NCBI RefSeq assembly: GCF_001411555.2
Contig: NC_049903.1
Location: 13,125,234 to 13,189,233, forward strand
DNA: 64,000 nucleotides
Direction of reading: 5' to 3'
Source of the DNA: Juglans regia
Lineage: Eukaryota; Streptophyta; Magnoliopsida; Fagales; Juglandaceae
The notes beneath the pieces were generated by a model. The model did no database searches and was not told the origin of the DNA. It saw nothing but the letters and a program-made list of their open reading frames with translations. Numbering within the stretch: position 1 is the first letter of the stretch; every line of letters starts with the position of its first letter. Below are positions 50,101-61,155 of this stretch, one piece after another. A program made the position numbers and the translations under genes.

Positions 50101-53100
50101 ATCCTCCAAGGGTAGAAAGATATATGGTAGAGGTATAGAGGGTTGCATAATTAAAATATATTCAGGTAGACAACCATGAGTAATTAAAGTTAGGGCTCTC
50201 TTAAGTTGAATAGAAATGAGTACACAAGTAACCAACCCCAAGTATCTAAAAACTAAGGCTGTGAATGGAATGGAGTGGAAAATCATGGTTTATTTAACCA
50301 ACATCAAGTATTTCAAATAAAGGTCATGCTAGGTTGAGAAAACATGTAGATGTGTACTTATAAATACAGGAGTATAGATAAAGAAGTAATCCTCCAACAT
50401 CTGCTTTACTGAGGATTTTCATCTCCCACCCTCTTCCCTTCTCCCATTCTGGTTAAATTCTGTTGTCATCACTTATAACTTATAATATCACAATCATGGT
50501 AAAACGCTTAGTATAACTTCTTTTTAACAAGTTTTAGTCTTATTATATATCAATAGACTGATAGTCGTGTCCCAAAGTCATTTGACGTCAGACCTGAGCA
50601 GTTTTTATGTCAATCATGTCACTAAACTCACTTCCCCTCTCTCACATTTGAGTGAAGACCAGAATAATTTACCAGAAACCTTTCAGGATACAACACTATT
50701 CTTTTGTAGAGTGCACTTAAAGTTCACAGACTATGTCCTATACTTATTACATTTTCAAGTGGCGCTTATCGACATTCGTGCCCAAACACCTAAACAGATG
50801 CAGCTTTACATGGACTTTCCAATCATTTGGACACGCTACTTGTATGGTGCATATTCAAAGATCTACTTTTTAGTCGATTACATTATTTGCCCCTTTTGCA
50901 TTTTTTTCCAAACTCTGGTAATTTCTAATTGCATTACTAGATAACCCATGTCCGCATCTATAGAGTAGAAACAATATGACATAACAAATTGCAACACAAA
51001 GAAAAATGGAAACTCCATTGATGTTAAAGATTGTGATGATAGAGTGAAAAATTCGATAATAAAATCACACGAAAATACAACAGGCAGAGGATTTAAAGCA
51101 TTTTTTTTACCAAGTAAAACTACTTAATTATAGTGATAACTTAACAGCATACAACAAATTGAAGTTAATATACTTATCTATTTTTCATATTGTGATTATC
51201 AATACACAGAATTTGGGATATTTTACAATAGGATATTATGAGAAATAGCAGCATCTTTTCATAAGAAGTATTTTGATATTTTTGAGAAAAATTTAGGTGT
51301 GTTTGTGAAAGTGGTGGGACAAATTGAAATGATGTTACAAAAAAATTGTGATTTTAGTGTTGGTGGAAGTGATGAGGTCTGCTTAAATACAAAGTCTCAT
51401 ACAACTTTAGGTACCTAAATCAACACTTTAACAATGATCCATCCACCAACCTAACTTAATTCCTACTGTGTATTTATGACTCAAATAGAGCAGACAACAT
51501 TCAAGTTATATGAATTTAAATGCAGGGAACATGTAAAGAAGGAAAATACACTCTGGAACATCTGTCCTTGTTGGCACTGCGATCTGCAACAAAACTACTC
51601 GATCACGCCAGTGTGGATTTTCTTCAAGAAACTTTTCAAAAGCCAAAATCTTTTGGGGAATTCCTTTAATCATATCGAGACGATCAACCCCCAACATTAC
51701 CTATCCATCAAAGAATAACAACAAGAAGAGATAACAAACTGATTGCAGTAAGTCTATCGAACAAGTCTGAAAATTCAGGAATGAAGACCCGGACTCAAAT
51801 TTAAGCAAGAATAGAACCGCTATGACCATGAGTATCACGACCAACAGCAAATGTGACCACCCAGACCAGTGGTCAAATAGTAACAACATTATGGTGCCTA
51901 GATCTATTGAAGAAGAGAGTAATTTAATATTTGGAGTCTTCGATCTAAATATAAAATATAAGAGAGAATATTCCCATATAAAACAAGATCTAGAGAATCA
52001 AAAAGGTATCTTGTGGTGAAGACTTAATAGTTTTTATCACAAGAAAGGAAGACAAATTCTTAGCTTGAATAGTCAAAAATCAAACTTTTTATCTAATGCC
52101 TTCAGTATGATTTGTTAATGAGAAAAAAAAAAGTTAAAAAGAATATTAAAACTAGCAAAATTGCTATTAAGTCACACAAGGAAAAGGTGTGTAATAAAGG
52201 CAGAACTTTACAATTATTTTCATAAAAAGTATACACAAGAGTTTAGACATACTGAATCACTTCTAATTGCACTTTACTCATTAAAAAAATTGCACTTTAC
52301 TCGAAAATAAATAAGATAAGTGATATGATGCTTCAAAAAATTGAAAAAATTAGCTCTTGCCTTTCGGCCAGCAAATCTTTGTTTCAGTTCTTTCATGTGA
52401 TCCTTAACTTGAGGCAGTTCGAGAGCTCGAATAAATCGTTCAGAATCTATCCCAATAGGAAACTGTTGTCAAGAAGACAAAAACTTAGGCATTATAAGGA
52501 ATAATTCAAGAGGATTTGATACAGATAATCATATTTGATGCTGAAAAAGCTATGTAATATGAAGAATGAAACACAGATTTTGCACACAGATTTTGCAGGA
52601 CACATAAAACAAAGAAAGAGAATGTTCAGCTAATATGTACCGCAGCTACACGTGTAAGCTTTCCTTGATCCTCTACTCCTTCAGGTGTACCCTCAAGCCC
52701 AAGAATGCGAGTGCAGGCACTTACAAAATGCCTTGCATAGTCATACGTGTGGAAACTGGAAGGTAAAAGATTCATCAATTAAAACATTATCAGACCTTAG
52801 AACTTGAGATAAAACTTTCTAACCAAATAATTGATTTCACGATGAAATAGCAAGGGCATTTAGATTGTAAATGTAATTACCACATAACATATAACTAATA
52901 TAGTTATCACAAAAAACAGATTGTAAAAACTATAGCCAGAGGTCACATCAGAAGTTGGTTTTATTTTTCTAAAAACTTAAGCACTAAGAAAAGGTTGCCT
53001 GTAGCGTAATTTTAGATTACAGTATGTGATGATACAACATGCTATGTAATTCCCTCCATGCTTGGGAAGAAATGGTCCCAAATACTCTAACCCCTAGAGA

Positions 53101-56100
53101 AATATAGAAAAACACATTAACATATATTAATTATCTATATGAGCACAGATGGTGTATTCTTTGAAGAATGAACTTGATATAAAAGGGCTAGAAATGCTTG
53201 TTACCCTGATATTTTTTTTTTTGATAAGTAATCGATAATATTATAAATAGAGATAGGCAAAAACCCAAGTACACAAGAAGGATACAAGAGATAACACCTA
53301 TCTAGGTCAACGAAAGGGAAGCTAAAAAGTCATGTACATTCAGGCCATTAAAATCTATAGCAATGGCCCATAACATTAAAGTACGGAAAAGAAAAGCTCT
53401 AAGTTCCCCCGGCGACCGCTCCTTGTTTTCAAAAGTCCGATCATTGCGCTCTTGCCAAATACACCACATGATACAGATCGGGATCATTTTCCACACCTCC
53501 TTAATTTGTTGAACGCCTCTCGGGAGTGTCCAACTGGCCAACAGATCAACCACAGTTTCTGGCATCACGAAAGGTAACTCTACTCGACTGAAAACTTCCA
53601 CCCACAAGGCTCTCGTTATCTCGCAATGTAACAATAGATGATCCACTGTCTCACCTGATCTCTTACACAAGCAACACCAGTCTAATATAACTAACCGTCT
53701 CTTCCTCAGGTTGTCAATGGTCAGAATCTTCCCCCATGCTGCTGTCCATGTAAAGAAAACCGCTTTCGGAGGCGCCTTATTTCTCCAAAGTCTCTTCCAT
53801 GGGAACTGAATGGTTGTGGTGTGGGAGAGGGACTTGTAGAAGGATCTAACAGAGAAGATGCCCTTACCCGTCGGGATCCACCATAAGCTGTCAGCTTGCT
53901 GTCTATTCGGCTTCACAGAATATATGAGGCTGAAAAAGGCTTCAAAAATGTCTACTTCCCAATCTTGTGCCGCTCTACTAAATGTTACGTTCCACTGCAC
54001 ATGATCCCCTGATATACTTATGAGGTCCTCAATGGATGCTTCCTGGTTGCGAGCCACGCGGAAAACAGCTGGAAATGCCTCCTTTAGGGCCTCACTCCCG
54101 CACCAAGTGTCCTCCCAAAACTTAATACGGGATCCCCTCCCCAACACCAATTTAGAAAGAGTAATAAAGTCCCCCCACCCTCGCCTAATGTGTTTCCATA
54201 TCCCCACTCCACTTGCCCCAATTACCTCTTTTGTGCACCAGCCCCCCCCATAAGCTTCCATGTTTATAATCAATCACCAGTTTCCATAGAGCTCCGGTTT
54301 CCAAATTATACCGCCATAACTACTTCCCAAGCAAAGCCCGATTGAATGTTCTCAAATTCTTTATGCCCAACCCACCTGACGAGATTGGTCTACACACCTT
54401 GTCCCAACTAACTAAATGAAATTTGAATTCATCCCCTATCCCACTCCATAGGAAATCACGATACAGTTTCTCAATCCGAGCCGCTACTCTGACAGGCAAA
54501 TGAAACAAAGATAGAAAGTACGTAGGTAAGTTAGAAAGGGTACTCTTTATGAGAGTAACCCGGCCACCTTTCGACAAATACAATCTCTTCCATCCTGCCA
54601 ATTTTATTTCTATCTTTTCAATAACAGAATCCCAAATGGATGAGGCCTTAGCAGCAGCCCCCAAAGGTAATCCCAAATAGGTAATGGGAAGAGAAGCTAT
54701 CTTACACCCAAGAACGCTAGCTAACTGCCTAGTATTGCTCACATTCCCCACTGGTACTAACTCTGACTTGTCAAAATTAATTTTCAGACCTGATGCTGCT
54801 TCAAAGCAAAATAACAGAGCCTTCAATGTCCTCAACTGGTTGTAATCAGCATCACAAAATAAAAGGGTGTCATCTGCAAATAGTAAGTGAGACAAAGAAA
54901 TAGTACCCCTATTGGGGTCACCAATCGGAAAACCAGCCACCAACCCATGCGTGACCACCGCCGATATCATCCTACTCAATGCCTCCATAACAATAACAAA
55001 AAGGAGTGGGGACAAAGGATCTCCTTGTCTGAGACCTCGAGAGCTACTAAAGAAGCCAGTCGGACAGCCATTTATCAAGATTGAAAATTTGGCCGTAGAG
55101 ATACACCACCTGATCCACCTACACCATCTCACCCCAAAGCCACATCTACCCAGCACATACAAAAGGAAATCCCAGTTTACATGGTCATATGCCTTCTCCA
55201 TATCTAATTTGCACAGAATCCCGGTAGATCCAGCCTTCAATCTGCTATCTAGTCCCTCATTTGCTATAAGAATTGAATCCAAGATTTGTCGCCCCTTAAC
55301 AAAAGCATTTTGTGTTTTCATGATAATCTTCCCCATAACCGCCCCCAATCTGTTAGCCAGAACCTTTGAAATAATTTTATACACTCCATTCACCAGGCTG
55401 ATGGGTCGAAAATCCTTAATCTCCACCGCCCCCATCTTCTTAGGGATCAACACAATAAAAGTGGCATTTATGCTTTTCTCGAACTTCCCAACCAATGAAA
55501 CTTCCTGAAACACATTCATTAAATCAACTTTGACCACTTCCCAACAAGAGTGGAAAAAGCCCATCGAGAAACCATCTGGACCGGGAGCTTTATCTTTGAC
55601 CATACTTCTTACTACCTCATACACTTCCTCTTCTTCAAAGGGCCTCTCTAACCACGCCGCTTCTTGAGGCTCGATCGTATCAAAACCAAGGCCATCCACC
55701 TTTGGCCTCCATCCCTCTCTTTCTGTAAATAGTTGTTCATAGAAATGCACCACATGTTCACTAATCACAGGGGCCTCCTTACACACCATATCATTTATAT
55801 TCAGCATTTCAATGGTATTAGTTCTTCTATGGGAGTTGGCAACTCTATGGAAGAACTTAGTACTTCTATCCCCTTCTTTCAGCCACAATGCTCTCGACTT
55901 CTGGCGCCAAGAAATCTCTTCTAATGATAGTACTCTCTCTAATTCTGAAACCAACTCAGTCTTCCTCAATATTTTCTGCGGTGCTAGAGCTCTAACTTCC
56001 AGTATACACTCAAGCTGTTGTAATTCATCCACCATGCATTTCTTACGCTCCCCTAAATCTCCAAAGGAGTGTATGTTCCAATGCTTTAGGTCATTTTTCA

Positions 56101-59100
56101 AAACTTTCAGTTTACTGGCTAAAATGAAAGAGGGGTTACCATTAAACTGATAAGAAGTCCACCATTGCCTCACCTTATCCACAAAACCTTCACTTTTCAG
56201 CCACATGTTTTCAAACTTAAAATAACGGCGCCCACTTCGAATGCCCCCGCAATCCAATAAGATAGGAAAATGATCTGAGCAGAGACGAGACATTCTCTTT
56301 TGGCACACCTCCGGATAGTGTTCCTCCTAGTCTGATGAGATAAGAAATCTGTCCAGCCTGGACCATGTCTGATTATTCGACCAAGTAAAAGCACCTCCCG
56401 AGAGAGGTATATCCAACAAGTTTAACTCAAAAATACAATCAGAGAACTCTAACATTGCAGGTCGCATCCTACTCTCACCCGACCGTTCACTTGTTGATCT
56501 AATGACATTAAAATCCCCTCCTATACACCACGGAAGTTCCCACCAACTGTGTAGCCCAGCAAGCTCCTCCCATAAAAACCTTCTGTCATTGTCCACATTT
56601 GGACCATAAACCCCAGCAAAGGCCCACACAAAATTATCTACCACATTCTTAAAAGAGCATGCCACTGTATATTCCCCCACAAACTCCTCCATTTTGTCAA
56701 CAACTCTTCTGTCCCACATTACTAAAATACCTCCTGAAGCCCCGTTTGACGCAAGATACACCCAATCTGCATAAGTACAACCCCAAACACTTCGAACTAG
56801 TCTTCTAGAAATAGTTTTCAATTTAGTTTCTTGCAAACATACTATGTCCGCCCTCCATTCTCTCAGCAGATTTTTTATTTGAAGCCTCTTATTTGCCTCA
56901 TTTAGCCCCCGGACGTTCCAAGATATGATTTTTGGCTTCATAAAGGAGAAGCAGGCCCCTTCCCTTTTAATCTTTCTCGGCTTGAATTTCCTTCATAATT
57001 TAATGACCAAGTAAGGCGCTTGAGCTCCCGCTGTTTTTTCGACCCTGATTTCTTGGCTTGCGAGTGGCCCGCTTCAATGGCAGTAAGTAGTGCAAAAAAC
57101 TGCTCTTCATAACCCACACAGTCCATACCTATCAAATGTTGTAATTCTTTCACCTTTTTTAGCATCCAATCCGGAGTGGTTGATTCATTAGGAAGTAAAC
57201 GTTTCAATGGGATAGGCTCCCCAACACTATAAGCCCACTGTGTAGAATGTATCTCCCTCTTTTCTTCCTCCCCAAATAAATTTCTCCCCTCCCATTCAAC
57301 CACAGCGTCACTAGATGGGAATTGGGTCTCAGGGACTAGGCTCCCAAGGAGCTCAACGTTCACCATCTCCAAGCCTATCCCCTCTGCCCCGAGAACTCTA
57401 CCTTCAGTACTGTCATCTTGCATTATAAGCTCTATGTGGTCCTCGGGATGGGTCTGAAGCTCCGGCAAGGAGGAGGAGCCTTCCCCTAGGTTCCTCGGCA
57501 CTGTCTGGCTGTGTAGGACTTCAGCAACTACGCACGGTGGCTGATTTACGCCCCGCGTGAAACCTGGTAACCCTCCCGTCGCAGGACCAAGATGGGCCTC
57601 CAGGTTCGAAACCTCTGCCTGTTGCAGAGGAGACGCCGGCGAAACAAAGGTGTCGCCGTGTACGCCGTTGGCTGAGAGAGACCCAGTTTCACCGTGTACG
57701 GTGGCAGAGGGTTGAGAGATACCCATTTTCACCGTAGGTTGTAACACAACGATAGTGTCTCCGTGTTCGCCGGCATCATCTGCCGATGGTGTCACCACCG
57801 CCGGCACCATCACCGTGTTCGCCGGAGCCATCTGGTTCCGGGAGAAATTGTATGTTCCATTTCCAGGTGCAACCACAGGATGAGAGAAAGTTCTTTCTTT
57901 TGCCTCTCACTTGTGACTCGCCAGAATCCTAGATTCCCAACATTCTTAACTTCTAGGGTAAATTCCTTTGTATTCAATGCTTCTTAGGGCAATGTTTAAC
58001 AATTCCCAACTCCACAACTAGAATCATCTTCCAACAAGGTGGAACTTAATTTAGCAGGATGGAGGACATTAATGAGGAAAACAAGCTATGCAATATGGTC
58101 ACCAAAAAATGCTCCAAAATGGATCATGGCATCTACTGAGCTTCTTCAAGGAGCATAATGCATTTCATGTTCTAGTCAGGTTCCCTACCAATGCTACGCA
58201 TCATACTTTATCAACTTTCCAATGAAAAACCAGCAACGATTAGCACAACATGATGTCATTTTTTTTTTTATCAGTGATTAGCACAACATGATGTCATTCA
58301 GTCTGTCCATAAAGTTCTTACAACCAAAGAAAGCCTGCTCACAACATGATTACCTGGAACAAATCTAGTTAAAGACACATCTAGGTACTTTGATGTTTGT
58401 TTCACATGTAACATATTTCCAATTTCATCATACTTCCCACAAAGGAAACCCCAGGCACATATCTTTAAATGTGATGCTAAAACAAACTTACAGGACTTTC
58501 AATGATTTATTCGTAATTTTTTTCTTTCATGATCACATACCCAAAATTTCTTTTCATAAGCACTTGCCCAAAAACAAATTGAGGAAATCAGCACAATCTA
58601 CAAACAGTGAATAGCTTGGCATTTGTTTCTTATTCAACTACTACAGAAGTTTATGAATCCCCCAATATTTTAAGGAGCAGTAGAAATATCAGTCACTATC
58701 ATGGCGTCACAGGCAGTAAATAAGTGCTTTTCATAATATAGTAATTCTAATGTAAAATAAAATCTGAAAAAAAAAAAAAAGAGGGAAGGAGAGACAGACA
58801 GACAGCATCTAATGCCAGGACTTCCAAACAAGTGTTCGACAGATGGGATGTTTCTCATTAAATGAACATTCTTCTTTTGATAGGTAATCAAAGAAAAGGT
58901 GTAGATAATTTTCCAGCACTTTGGCAGACATAAAAAAAGACACAGGATAAGACCACAACCGGAGTTACCGCAAGCCCAAAGTCTATGACTAATGTCAATT
59001 GACACTTGAAGGCCTTCCTAGGCACAAGAACTATGAGTTCCATTCAACTACCAGTCCAATCCTAAGGAATGTGATGAAGCAAAAATAAAAATAAAGAATC

Positions 59101-60325
59101 CTGCATGCCCAAATTATATGCAGCCAAATAAATATCTTACCCAACTAAATCAGCAACAAGAACAGATCTCAACAGCTCTGATCGAGAAGGCAGTGTCCTA
59201 TGTATTTCAGAGGAGGGAAAGGGAGTATGAAGAAACCAACCAACTTTCATGTTGTTGTTATATTCTTTTAGACATTTTGGAAGAAACATTAGGTGATAAT
59301 CATGGCACCAAACAACATCTCCCTCCTCATAATGTTGGTTCACCACTTCAGCAAACATTTGGTTTGCCTTCTTATATGCATCAAATTGAGATTGGAAACT
59401 ACGGGTGGTCGCAAGGCGGTCTTCCTGTGGAAGCCCAAGATAATGAAAAAGAGGCCATAAGATGTTGTTACAATAACCATTGTAATATTGATGAACCATC
59501 GCCTCATCAAGAAATACTGGGATGCACCTCTGCAGGCAATAAAGCAAAGTTAGGAGAAGGGAAAACCTGTTCATGATTTATGTTATCGAAGACTATACAT
59601 GATATTTTATTAGTTCTTAAGTTGTATGGAAACTTCAACATGTAACCAAGATTTGCTAACCTTTTGAGCTAAGGCATGAGTAAGTGTTCTTCGTCCAACA
59701 TCATCGGGTACATTTACACCAGCCCAACCAATCCATCTGGCATCAAACTCCTTCAGTCCTTCAAAATAATTTCAAGGCTTCAGTTAGACTTCACTCAGTG
59801 AAGATAAAAAAATATGCTTTTAGAATAATTTGTGAGGGAGGAAAAAAGTAATATCATCATCATTGTTAGCCCTGCAAGCTGATGAATAGAAAAAATAGTA
59901 CATATAAGTATGATATAACTAGATTTAACCAATTACTTACCCAAAAGGGCACTGACTAACCCCCCAACACTCATCTCAAGTTGCCACAAGCCCTCGCCCC
60001 TTCTGGTAGCAGAGACCGGCAACCTATTGGCTACCACCAATAAACGTTGTTTAGGAGGCCGAACATCTTGCTTTTGACATCCATCTGCAAAAGCTCTTGC
60101 AGCTGCAACCCCTTCCAATAGCTCTTCCTCATTAGGTAGACCCGAATGATCACCCTCAGCTGAACATGGGTCATTGGCAGGGAGCTCTGCCTCTTTGTTA
60201 ACATCTGTTGCCTCTGCACTAGGATGGGAAAACCGGCTAGATTTTCTTAGCTCTCTTTCCCTCAGAAGCCTTTCCAATCTAGTTCTGGGTGTCATGGGAC
60301 TGGAGTCATACTTGTTCCCTCGCAT
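35131..60325 (-). CDS. TPS1: Trehalose-6-phosphate synthase, class I (TPS1)
   Basis: Seventeen coding exons join in frame to 928 codons: 60325-59941, 59758-59661, 59529-59141, 52755-52641, 52462-52361, 51700-51550, 49665-49577, 48802-48754, 48170-48070, 47156-46969, 46255-46138, 37758-37585, 37508-37386, 37278-37191, 37062-36932, 36844-36746 and 35517-35131. The enzyme makes trehalose 6-phosphate from UDP-glucose and glucose 6-phosphate, a signal of sucrose status. It carries the class I N-terminal extension ([16 protein letters not shown]). The GT20 domain starts at about residue 94 with [11 protein letters not shown] and includes [26 protein letters not shown] and [13 protein letters not shown]. 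The C-terminal phosphatase-like domain has GFNSTL at 596-601 in place of DxDxT, so it should not dephosphorylate. One intron is GC-AG (after exon 5, donor at 52360). Introns 3 and 11 are 6.4 and 8.4 kb because of LINE insertions. Confidence 0.95.
37759..40286 (-). other. Left part of TPS1 intron 11
   Basis: This intronic DNA has no supported gene. A CT-rich block lies at 38200-38460. Short frames on the minus strand at 38524-38804 have no known domain. Confidence 0.4.
39068..39260 (+). mobile_element. SINE-like, tRNA-derived sequence in TPS1 intron 11
   Basis: TAGCCTAGTGGTCAAAGGG resembles a Pol III A box, and CTAGGTTTAATTCCACAC, about 50 bases later, resembles a B box, at the spacing expected for a tRNA-derived SINE. 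Neither a clear tail nor a target duplication could be set, so the right end is a guess. Confidence 0.4.
40317..44076 (-). pseudogene. LINE ORF2, multiply frameshifted
   Basis: ORF2 starts at 44076 ([20 protein letters not shown]) with an endonuclease including VICLQETKL. It continues in pieces: [15 protein letters not shown] (about 43520), [19 protein letters not shown] (about 43060), [15 protein letters not shown] (about 42720), [16 protein letters not shown] (about 42340), [20 protein letters not shown] (about 42170), LLFADD (about 42020), KYLGLPLGA, and the C-terminal zf-RVT with [19 protein letters not shown] (about 40690). At least eight breaks separate the pieces, and a 122-bp tandem duplication lies at 41349-41592. 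The ATG overlaps the ORF1 stop as ATGA. Confidence 0.88.
41349..41592. repeat. 122-bp tandem duplication within LINE ORF2
   Basis: Copy one (41349-41470) and copy two (41471-41592) both run from AAGTAGAG to TTCTAGCCCTCCCC. They share AGACAAAGGGGTGCAA and AATCAAATGGAATTTTTTCT, with about five differences. The second LINE, at 53.2-57.9 kb, has a single copy of the corresponding region. Confidence 0.85.
44073..45736 (-). pseudogene. LINE ORF1 remnant
   Basis: The N-terminal part (from about 45736) begins [16 protein letters not shown] and includes [15 protein letters not shown] and [14 protein letters not shown] frame break near 45450 leads to [13 protein letters not shown] and a long low-complexity middle. 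The C-terminal part, [17 protein letters not shown] and [13 protein letters not shown], matches the end of the ORF1 at 56938-57876. The stop at 44073-44075 overlaps the ORF2 ATG. No zinc knuckle is visible. The function would be RNA binding, by analogy with other LINE ORF1 proteins. Confidence 0.75.
46446..46488. mobile_element. 43-bp retro-insertion between 13-bp target duplications
   Basis: ACAATACAATATT occurs at 46433-46445 and 46489-46501, flanking a 43-base insert that starts with a T-run. The insert looks like a LINE poly(A) tail plus about 35 bases of 3' end on the minus strand. It lies in TPS1 intron 10, close to exon 11 (46138-46255). Confidence 0.65.
47511..47783. repeat. Direct repeat of a dispersed family in TPS1 intron 9
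   Basis: Two copies (47511-47586 and 47702-47783) share the GAACTTCT(C/T)CCTC start, AATGTGGGATCC and CTACACTCATTATTAGTAT-type blocks. Between them lies ACCCCCTTAAATTCCCGAAG. Upstream, at 47315-47470, is a second repeated phrase, CCCAAATCACATCTTG. The TCAATGTGGGATCCTATT phrase also occurs in the PPR intron near 23935. This looks like LTR or MITE debris; I cannot name the element. Confidence 0.65.
48803..49576 (-). other. TPS1 intron 7
   Basis: AT-rich intron of about 770 bases. A GTGTTCAAATCCCAAG phrase at 49292 recalls a tRNA-like B box, but no A box or tail was found. Confidence 0.35.
49666..51549 (-). other. TPS1 intron 6
   Basis: An intron of about 1.9 kb with no repeat structure or gene that I can support. 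The 125-codon plus-strand frame at 50567 has no recognisable domain. Confidence 0.4.
53302..56941 (-). pseudogene. LINE ORF2: endonuclease, reverse transcriptase, zf-RVT
   Basis: ORF2 opens [20 protein letters not shown] with [23 protein letters not shown] and [16 protein letters not shown] (endonuclease, to about 56330). After an in-frame TAG at 56327 the frame is open for more than 660 codons (56308-54320): [101 protein letters not shown] (the FADD catalytic pair), and [24 protein letters not shown] at 54320 and a frameshift near 54245 precede the C-terminal zinc region ([19 protein letters not shown]). Catalytic residues are retained, so the copy died recently relative to its sister. Confidence 0.92.
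56938..57876 (-). CDS. LINE ORF1 protein, C-terminal portion
   Basis: This open frame of 312 codons is rich in Gly, Ser and Pro. It ends in a basic segment with [16 protein letters not shown] and [17 protein letters not shown], which is conserved in the sister LINE. The first half is low in complexity ([20 protein letters not shown]). The start ATG is only the first in an open frame; comparison with the sister copy suggests that the true N terminus is missing. The stop overlaps the ORF2 start as ATGA (56941-56938). Confidence 0.7.
   Translation of the reverse strand: MVAPGNGTYNFSRNQMAPANTVMVPAVVTPSADDAGEHGDTIVVLQPTVKMGISQPSATVHGETGSLSANGVHGDTFVSPASPLQQAEVSNLEAHLGPATGGLPGFTRGVNQPPCVVAEVLHSQTVPRNLGEGSSSLPELQTHPEDHIELIMQDDSTEGRVLGAEGIGLEMVNVELLGSLVPETQFPSSDAVVEWEGRNLFGEEEKREIHSTQWAYSVGEPIPLKRLLPNESTTPDWMLKKVKELQHLIGMDCVGYEEQFFALLTAIEAGHSQAKKSGSKKQRELKRLTWSLNYEGNSSRERLKGKGPASPL
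58260..58275. mobile_element. 16-bp insertion (poly(T) plus six bases) between 23-bp duplications
   Basis: The 23-mer starting GATTAGCACAACATGATG occurs at 58237-58259 and again at 58276-58298 with no mismatch seen. Between them lie ten T and ATCAGT. Read on the minus strand this is the last few bases of a LINE followed by its poly(A) tail. The LINEs in TPS1 end similarly, with poly(T) followed by ATAAGT or GATAAGT. It lies in TPS1 intron 3, near the 5' end of the large LINE. Confidence 0.75.
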
Positions 60326-61155
60326 AACTATGTTCTGCAAGAAAAACTTCAATTTGCAAATTTCCAATGTCATGGCTAAATGTACATATTACGTACGTTC
60401 AAATGGAAGATTGACTCCAGGACTACGAACTTTTCCAACAAATTGTTAGGACTCAATATATTGAGCATGCTTTAACCACTCGAATTCTTCACCTTCACAA
60501 AGTGACATGGACCAAACCAAGAGATCGCGCATATACATTCAGATGGTGATTTGCTCTTCTAGTTCATATACTCCCACATATCTTCCATGCTTAACCACTT
60601 GAAGCAAGAGGACTAACACCCACTATTTTTCCAGCAATGGTACGCGCTAATCACATTCTTTGTTTGGTTTTCCTAAGAGATAAAAAAAAAAATGTCTTAC
60701 GCATGTATTTAACCTTTTCAACCAAGTAAAAACCTCATTCACAGCAGGGGGAAGCTGTAACAATCCATATATAATTTTATAAACCACCGAATACAGTAAT
60801 GGAGCTACAAAAAATAGCAAAGTACTTCAATTCAATACAAGAAATGGAAAATAACACATTTCTTGATGCAAGAAATGGCAAAGAACTTTGTTCAACCTTG
60901 AGCGTGATTATAAACATCTGGGCTTTACATTTAAACAGCCAGTTGAAATATTCAAGAATATATCAAGGGTAAACATTCAAGAACAATTGAAATGGCTTGT
61001 AATCTCTACGAACCAAGAAAACACCACACCCCAAAAGCCAAAGACAAACACAACATCAAGAACCCATTCCACAACGGTGCACATAAACAAGAATGGCCGG
61101 AAAGAAGTAAAGAAATCAAAGAAACAAAAAGAAAGCCGGTAAGGGTTGTTCTCAC

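Larger units (their letters stand above)
53211..57900 (-). mobile_element. LINE with long ORFs in TPS1 intron 3, sense orientation
   Basis: A poly(T) at 53211-53222 marks the 3' tail of a minus-strand LINE. ORF1 (57876-56938) is open, and ORF2 (56941-53302) has only about three lesions: a TAG at 56327, a TAG at 54320, and a frameshift in a G-run near 54245. It is the best-preserved mobile element in the window. Endonuclease, RT (FADD) and zf-RVT are all present. No RNase H-like domain is seen. ORF1 seems to lack the N-terminal part seen in the LINE at 40.3-45.9 kb, so the copy is probably 5'-truncated. A clean target duplication was not found. Confidence 0.9.

Noticed and set aside
50567..50944. 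125-codon frame in TPS1 intron 6
   Set aside because: No recognisable family; lies inside an intron of the opposite-strand gene.
54912..55508. 198-codon plus-strand frame
   Set aside because: Shadow of the LINE reverse transcriptase on the minus strand.
53190..57985. AATGCTTGTTA / AATGCTTCTTA as target duplication of the large LINE
   Set aside because: The left copy is not adjacent to the poly(T) (CCCTGATA intervenes) and the match is only 10 of 11, so it may be chance.
59118..59576. 152-codon plus-strand frame
   Set aside because: It is antisense to TPS1 exon 3, whose minus-strand product is clearly recognisable.
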